A DNA stretch of 9,629 nt from JALORV01 sp035255845 (GTDB lineage: Bacteria; Pseudomonadota; Gammaproteobacteria; Burkholderiales; Burkholderiaceae_F), in NCBI GenBank assembly GCA_035255845.1, contig DATEZE010000110.1, positions 1 through 9,629 of the forward strand. Reading direction: 5' to 3'. This document shows positions 7,016 to 9,629 of the stretch, in pieces (within the stretch, counting starts at the first letter, position 1; each line of letters begins with the position of its first letter). The notes under the pieces are model-generated. The model worked only from the letters and a program-made list of their open reading frames with translations. It was not told the origin of the DNA and made no database searches. The translations under genes were made by a program, and so were the position numbers.

Positions 7016-7039
7016 GAGGCCGGAAGCGCGGCCGGCCTC
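7016..7039 (-). other. Hairpin across the corC stop, just upstream of lnt
   Basis: GAGGCCGG (7016-7023) and CCGGCCTC (7032-7039) form a perfect 8-bp, nearly all G+C stem with an 8-base loop. In the minus-strand transcript it starts at the second base of the corC TGA and ends 16 bases before the lnt TTG. It is followed by CCGTCGCTCC, not a T tract, so it is not a standard intrinsic terminator on either strand. It could stabilise or attenuate the message, or shape lnt initiation. Confidence 0.55.
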
Positions 7040-7943
7040 AGGCCACGTGCCGCTGTTCGCCCTGCGTGTCGTTGGCCTCGAGCAGTTCGCGAACGACGGT
7101 CTTCGGCGCGCGGTGCACGAGGAACAGTTGCGCCTGCCGCGCATTCGCCCGAAGGACCTCGAACCTGAGCTCGCCGATCTCGACGACGTCACCGCGCTTG
7201 GGGACATGGCCTAGATGCTGGGTGACCAGTCCACCGATCGTGTCGAATTCATGGTCGCCGTGCGCGGTGCCAAATGCGCTGTTGAACTGCGCGATCTCCG
7301 TCAAGGCCTTGACGCGATACTTCCCGCCGTCTTCGGCGATGATGGTGTCATCGCCCTCGTCAAAATCGTATTCGTCCTCGATATCGCCGACGATCTGCTC
7401 GAGAACGTCCTCGATCGTGATCAAGCCCGCCACGCCTCCATATTCGTCGACCACGATCGCAATGTGGTTGCGGTTGGCCCGGAAGTCGCGCAGCAGCACG
7501 TTAAGCGGTTTGCTCTCCGGGATGAACACCGCCGGCCGCAAGCTCGAGCGGACGTCAAAGTCGGTCTCGGTGTAGTAGCGCAGCAGGTCCTTCGCGAGAA
7601 GGATGCCGATCACCTGATCGTGGCTGCCATCAATGACCGGAAACCGGGAATGCGCGGTCTCGATGACGAACGGGATCCACTGCGACGGCGGCTCCGATAT
7701 GTCGACCACGTCCATCTGCGCTCGCGGAATCATCAGATCGCGGGCGCGCAGCTCCGAAACCTGCAGCACGCCCTCGATCATCGACATCGCATCGGCGTCC
7801 AGCAGGTTCCGCTCGTGCGCTTCGTGCAGCGCCTGAAGCAGTTCCTCGCGGTTCTCGGGTTCGCGGAAGATGAACGCGGACAGGCGTTCTAGCAGGGACT
7901 TGCTTTTTTGGCGGCTCGAGCCGCCAGGTGATGGGTCTGACAT
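7038..7943 (-). CDS. ybeX: HlyC/CorC-family CBS-domain protein (YbeX/CorC)
   Basis: This soluble 301-residue protein is the YbeX/CorC type: no DUF21 membrane domain, a tandem CBS pair at about 72-125 and 137-190, and a C-terminal CorC_HlyC domain at about 206-280. Signature stretches are RDLMIPRAQMDVVD (68-81), HSRFPVIDG (98-106), AIVVDEYGGVAGLITIEDVL (162-181) and EQIVGDIEDEYD (182-193). CBS pairs bind adenosine nucleotides. The family was linked to Mg2+/Co2+ efflux in Salmonella (corC), and YbeX in E. coli to ribosome metabolism, which fits its place next to ybeY. ATG 7943 is the first possible start, since a TGA lies in frame two codons before it; no Shine-Dalgarno is visible. A 16-base palindrome lies at codons 7-12. 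The gene is 165 bases after ybeY and 38 before lnt. Confidence 0.94.
   Translation of the reverse strand: MSDPSPGGSSRQKSKSLLERLSAFIFREPENREELLQALHEAHERNLLDADAMSMIEGVLQVSELRARDLMIPRAQMDVVDISEPPSQWIPFVIETAHSRFPVIDGSHDQVIGILLAKDLLRYYTETDFDVRSSLRPAVFIPESKPLNVLLRDFRANRNHIAIVVDEYGGVAGLITIEDVLEQIVGDIEDEYDFDEGDDTIIAEDGGKYRVKALTEIAQFNSAFGTAHGDHEFDTIGGLVTQHLGHVPKRGDVVEIGELRFEVLRANARQAQLFLVHRAPKTVVRELLEANDTQGEQRHVA
7910..7925. repeat. Perfect 16-bp palindrome inside the corC start region
   Basis: GGCGGCTCGAGCCGCC is fully self-complementary. In corC mRNA it spans nucleotides 19-34 of the coding sequence and can fold as a 6-bp G+C stem with a UCGA loop, followed by AAAAAA. The T run lies before it on the plus strand and an A run after it on the minus strand, so it is not a terminator in either direction. 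Its position just past the initiation zone could affect translation. Confidence 0.6.
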
Positions 7944-8108
7944 CGATCAGGGGAGCGCCGGCACACGTGCCGCCGACACCGCCCTCAAGTGGCGACGTTT
8001 TCAGAATACACGAGGGGTCTGCTTCGGTGCGTGACGCGATTGCGACGACGCCGACGGGCGCCACGATGTGTTAGTGTTCACTAGCAACCAACAGATTGAT
8101 TTCCCGCG
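7944..8108 (-). promoter_or_regulatory. ybeY-corC intergenic region with two dyads, no gene
   Basis: This 165-base gap contains no supported gene. A dyad at 8069-8086 (TGTTAGTG-TT-CACTAGCA, eight pairs with one G.T) looks like an operator or a small hairpin. A second, CGGCAC-AC-GTGCCG at 7959-7972, lies 15-28 bases upstream of the corC ATG. Promoter evidence is poor: TATTCT (8008-8003) matches four of six -10 positions without a convincing -35. No T-rich terminator follows ybeY. The gap is larger than usual for the compact ybeZ-ybeY-ybeX group. Confidence 0.35.
8069..8086. repeat. Operator-like inverted repeat downstream of ybeY
   Basis: The arms TGTTAGTG and CACTAGCA are separated by two bases (tt). 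Seven of the eight pairs are Watson-Crick and one is T.G. It is relatively A+T-rich compared with the surrounding sequence and lies 126 bases upstream of the corC start and 23 bases after the ybeY stop. No known regulator motif is recognised. Confidence 0.4.
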
Positions 8109-8543
8109 CTACGCCAGATACGGATCGCCGTATCCAAGCACCGCCAGTACGGCGATTTCGCGCGCTTCCATGCGGCGCGCCGCGGCCGGACTCGCATGGT
8201 CATAGCCTGTCGCGTGCAGCGTGGCGTGCACCACCAGGTGCGCGTAGTGCCAGCGCAGTGCTCGCCCGAGCGAGTGCGCCGCGCGGCGGACCACCGGTGG
8301 ACAGATGACGAGATCCGCGCGCGCGACCGGCGTCGCAGCGTAGGCGAACGTCAGAACGTCGGTCGGGTAGTTGCGTCCGCGATAGACACGGTTCAACCGC
8401 CTGCCTTCGCGTGCGTCGACGAAACGCAGTGTGAATTCGGCATCGCGATCGAGCGCCGCGCGGATCCATCGTCGCAGAGTCGGTCGCGCGGGGAGTCCTT
8501 CGAAACAGCCGCCGCCCTGCACCGTCAGCTGGAGAACCGGCAT
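8109..8543 (-). CDS. ybeY: Endoribonuclease / rRNA maturation factor YbeY
   Basis: YbeY is a zinc-dependent protein needed for 16S rRNA 3'-end maturation and 70S quality control. The 144 residues (E. coli about 155) carry the signature HLVVHATLHATGYDH at 102-116, giving zinc ligands H106, H110 and H116. The conserved RGRNYPTDVLTF is at 55-66 (R57 equivalent to the conserved substrate-binding arginine) and ADLVICPPVV at 76-85. The start ATG 8543-8541 shares its A with the phoH stop (TGATG), and there is no separate strong Shine-Dalgarno, so translation probably depends on ribosomes finishing phoH. It ends at TAG 8111-8109. Pairing with phoH and corC is the standard conserved arrangement. The slightly short C-terminus lies after all catalytic residues. 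Confidence 0.95.
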   Translation of the reverse strand: MPVLQLTVQGGGCFEGLPARPTLRRWIRAALDRDAEFTLRFVDAREGRRLNRVYRGRNYPTDVLTFAYAATPVARADLVICPPVVRRAAHSLGRALRWHYAHLVVHATLHATGYDHASPAAARRMEAREIAVLAVLGYGDPYLA

Positions 8544-9577
8544 CAGCCGTGACGGCGCGCCGGTTGGTCGCGTTCTGTCTGCGCGGTGGCTTCGCTCCGT
8601 GCTTCGGCGGCCTCGTAGGCCTCGACAATGCGCCCTACCAACGGATGGCGCACGACGTCGGCGGCAGTGAAGTAGACGAATGCCATGCCGCGCACCTCAG
8701 TGAGGACATGCTGCGCCTCGACCAATCCGCTGGCGGTGCCGCGCGGTAGGTCGATCTGCGTAACGTCACCGTTAACAACGGCCTTCGAGCCGAAGCCGAT
8801 GCGCGTCAGGAACATCTTCATCTGCTCGCGCGTCGTGTTCTGCGCCTCGTCCAGGATCACGAACGCCTGGTTCAGCGTCCGCCCGCGCATGTAGGCCAGT
8901 GGCGCGATCTCGATGGTCTGCCGCTCGAGCAGCCGCTGGGTCTTGTCGAAGCCGAGCAGATCGAATAGCGCGTCATACAGCGGCCGCAGGTAAGGATCGA
9001 CCTTTTGCGCCAGATCGCCCGGCAGGAATCCGAGCCGCTCCCCGGCCTCCACGGCCGGCCGCGTCAGCACGATGCGCTGGACGATGTCTCGCTCGAGCGC
9101 ATCAACGGCGGCCGCTACCGCAAGGTAGGTTTTGCCGGTTCCGGCCGGGCCGATGCTGATCGTGATGTCATGCTCCAGCATCGCCGCGATGTAGTCGCGC
9201 TGGCGCGCGGTGCGACCGTGCAGGTCGCTGCGACGTGTATGCAGCTGTGGCCGCCCTTCGCCGTCTGCTGGCGACGTTTCTTCGCGCCCGCCGCGCTGCT
9301 CGACAAAATAGAGCTGGATATCGTCGACCGACACCGGTCGGCCGGTGCGCCGTGCGCGGTCGAGGAAGTGCTCGAGCACGTTCAATGCGGACTGCGCGGC
9401 AGCCGCCGGGCCCTCGACGCGGAACTGGTGCCCGCGCCGCGCGATCGCGACGTCGAGCTCGGTTTCGACCTGCCGGATATTGGCGTCGAGCGGGCCGGTG
9501 ACGTTTGCCAAGTCGTCGTTGTCCGCGTCCGCGGCGAACGTCAGAACCTTCTTCGCGTGCGAGTTGCGACGTGACAC
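8543..9577 (-). CDS. ybeZ: PhoH-family ATPase (YbeZ)
   Basis: This is a PhoH-like P-loop ATPase of 344 residues, related to the helicase-like domain of RecD-type proteins and the usual partner of YbeY in RNA metabolism. Walker A is GPAGTGKT (143-150) and Walker B VILDEAQN (240-247). VLTRPAVEAGERLGFLPGDL lies at 170-189, the sensor-like VNGDVTQIDLPRGTASGL at 268-285, and ADVVRHPLVGRIVEAYE with a probable arginine finger (R310) at 306-322. The N-terminal 120 residues contain the KH-like region (IRQVETELDVAIARRGHQFRVEG). The start is GTG 9577; a TAG lies in frame four codons upstream, so it cannot extend, but the nearest purine run (GGGGCGGGG) is about 14 bases away and spacing is poor. It ends at TGA 8545-8543, overlapping the ybeY ATG. 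Confidence 0.95.
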   Translation of the reverse strand: MSRRNSHAKKVLTFAADADNDDLANVTGPLDANIRQVETELDVAIARRGHQFRVEGPAAAAQSALNVLEHFLDRARRTGRPVSVDDIQLYFVEQRGGREETSPADGEGRPQLHTRRSDLHGRTARQRDYIAAMLEHDITISIGPAGTGKTYLAVAAAVDALERDIVQRIVLTRPAVEAGERLGFLPGDLAQKVDPYLRPLYDALFDLLGFDKTQRLLERQTIEIAPLAYMRGRTLNQAFVILDEAQNTTREQMKMFLTRIGFGSKAVVNGDVTQIDLPRGTASGLVEAQHVLTEVRGMAFVYFTAADVVRHPLVGRIVEAYEAAEARSEATAQTERDQPARRHG

Positions 9578-9581
9578 GCAG

Positions 9582-9629
9582 TCAGTCTAGACCCCGCCCC
9601 GGATCAGCGGCGCCTTCAAGGCTTCGGCC
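9582..9629 (-). other. Possible 3' end of an upstream minus-strand gene (unassigned)
   Basis: Only about 50 bases are present. Two minus-strand frames run in from the edge: one ends AEALKAPLIRGGV at TAG 9589-9587, the other ends GRSLEGAADPGRGLD at TGA 9584-9582. Neither is long enough to identify. By synteny with other proteobacteria, miaB (tRNA methylthiotransferase) is the expected neighbour of phoH, but I see no convincing TRAM-domain ending. If either frame is real, the gap to phoH is only a few bases, making phoH a downstream operon member. Confidence 0.2.

Noticed and set aside
7897..7912. Possible -1 frameshift slippery site (AAAAAAG next to a stem) in early corC
   Set aside because: The codon phase is CAA AAA AGC, not A AAA AAG, and the stem lies upstream rather than downstream of the A run.
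7900..7925. Palindrome plus T run read as an intrinsic terminator
   Set aside because: The T run precedes the stem on the plus strand and becomes an A run after it on the minus strand; neither order terminates.
7630..8064. 144-codon minus-strand frame starting in the ybeY-corC gap and running into corC
   Set aside because: Most of it is an out-of-frame reading of corC, with no recognisable domain and no ribosome binding site.
1..9629. CRISPR arrays, insertion sequences, tRNA or rRNA genes, prophage or defence genes
   Set aside because: No direct repeat series, transposase, tRNA-like cloverleaf or foreign-looking gene was found; the window is a syntenic housekeeping block.

Overview
This is a GC-rich proteobacterial housekeeping block in which almost every base is coding. 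The protein sequences look betaproteobacterial, close to Burkholderiales or a sister order. The signs are a GlyQ that begins MLTFQ and contains TFLRAIGPEPWRAAYVQPSRR, an Lnt with the SNLAWFDDSIALPQHLQ stretch, an acyltransferase carrying KHQSSWET, and the gene order itself. The assignment rests on remembered family sequences and synteny, not on a search.

Layout: one long co-directional series runs on the minus strand from right to left. The order is phoH/ybeZ (9577-8543), ybeY (8543-8109), corC/ybeX (7943-7038), lnt (6999-5485), glyQ (5332-4415), glyS (4418-2283), a plsC-type acyltransferase (2210-1434), a YgjP-type metallopeptidase (1437-646) and gloA (636-250). The only plus-strand gene is the 3' end of rsmA/ksgA at the left edge. 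It converges on gloA, and the two stop codons overlap. About 40 bases right of phoH hold the tail of an upstream gene that I cannot assign; by synteny it may be miaB.

Functionally, phoH, ybeY and corC form the conserved heat-shock and ribosome-maturation group, linked to the envelope gene lnt (lipoprotein N-acylation). Next come the two glycyl-tRNA synthetase subunits, then phospholipid acylation, a zinc metallopeptidase-like protein and glyoxalase I. rsmA adds a second ribosome-maturation gene. Coupling is tight: phoH/ybeY and glyS plus the following micro-frame join by TGATG, glyQ/glyS and plsC/ygjP share ATGA, and the ygjP stop codon lies inside the gloA ribosome binding site.

No mobile element, CRISPR array, tRNA, rRNA, phage gene or defence system is visible, and all recognisable catalytic residues are intact. 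I found no undescribed system. What merits a second look is the non-coding and junction architecture. There are inverted repeats in the ybeY-corC gap and at the corC start, and an 8-bp hairpin across the corC stop ahead of a TTG-started lnt. A 21-codon micro-frame occupies the place where related bacteria carry gmhB. Finally, no conventional terminator is visible at the gloA/rsmA convergence.
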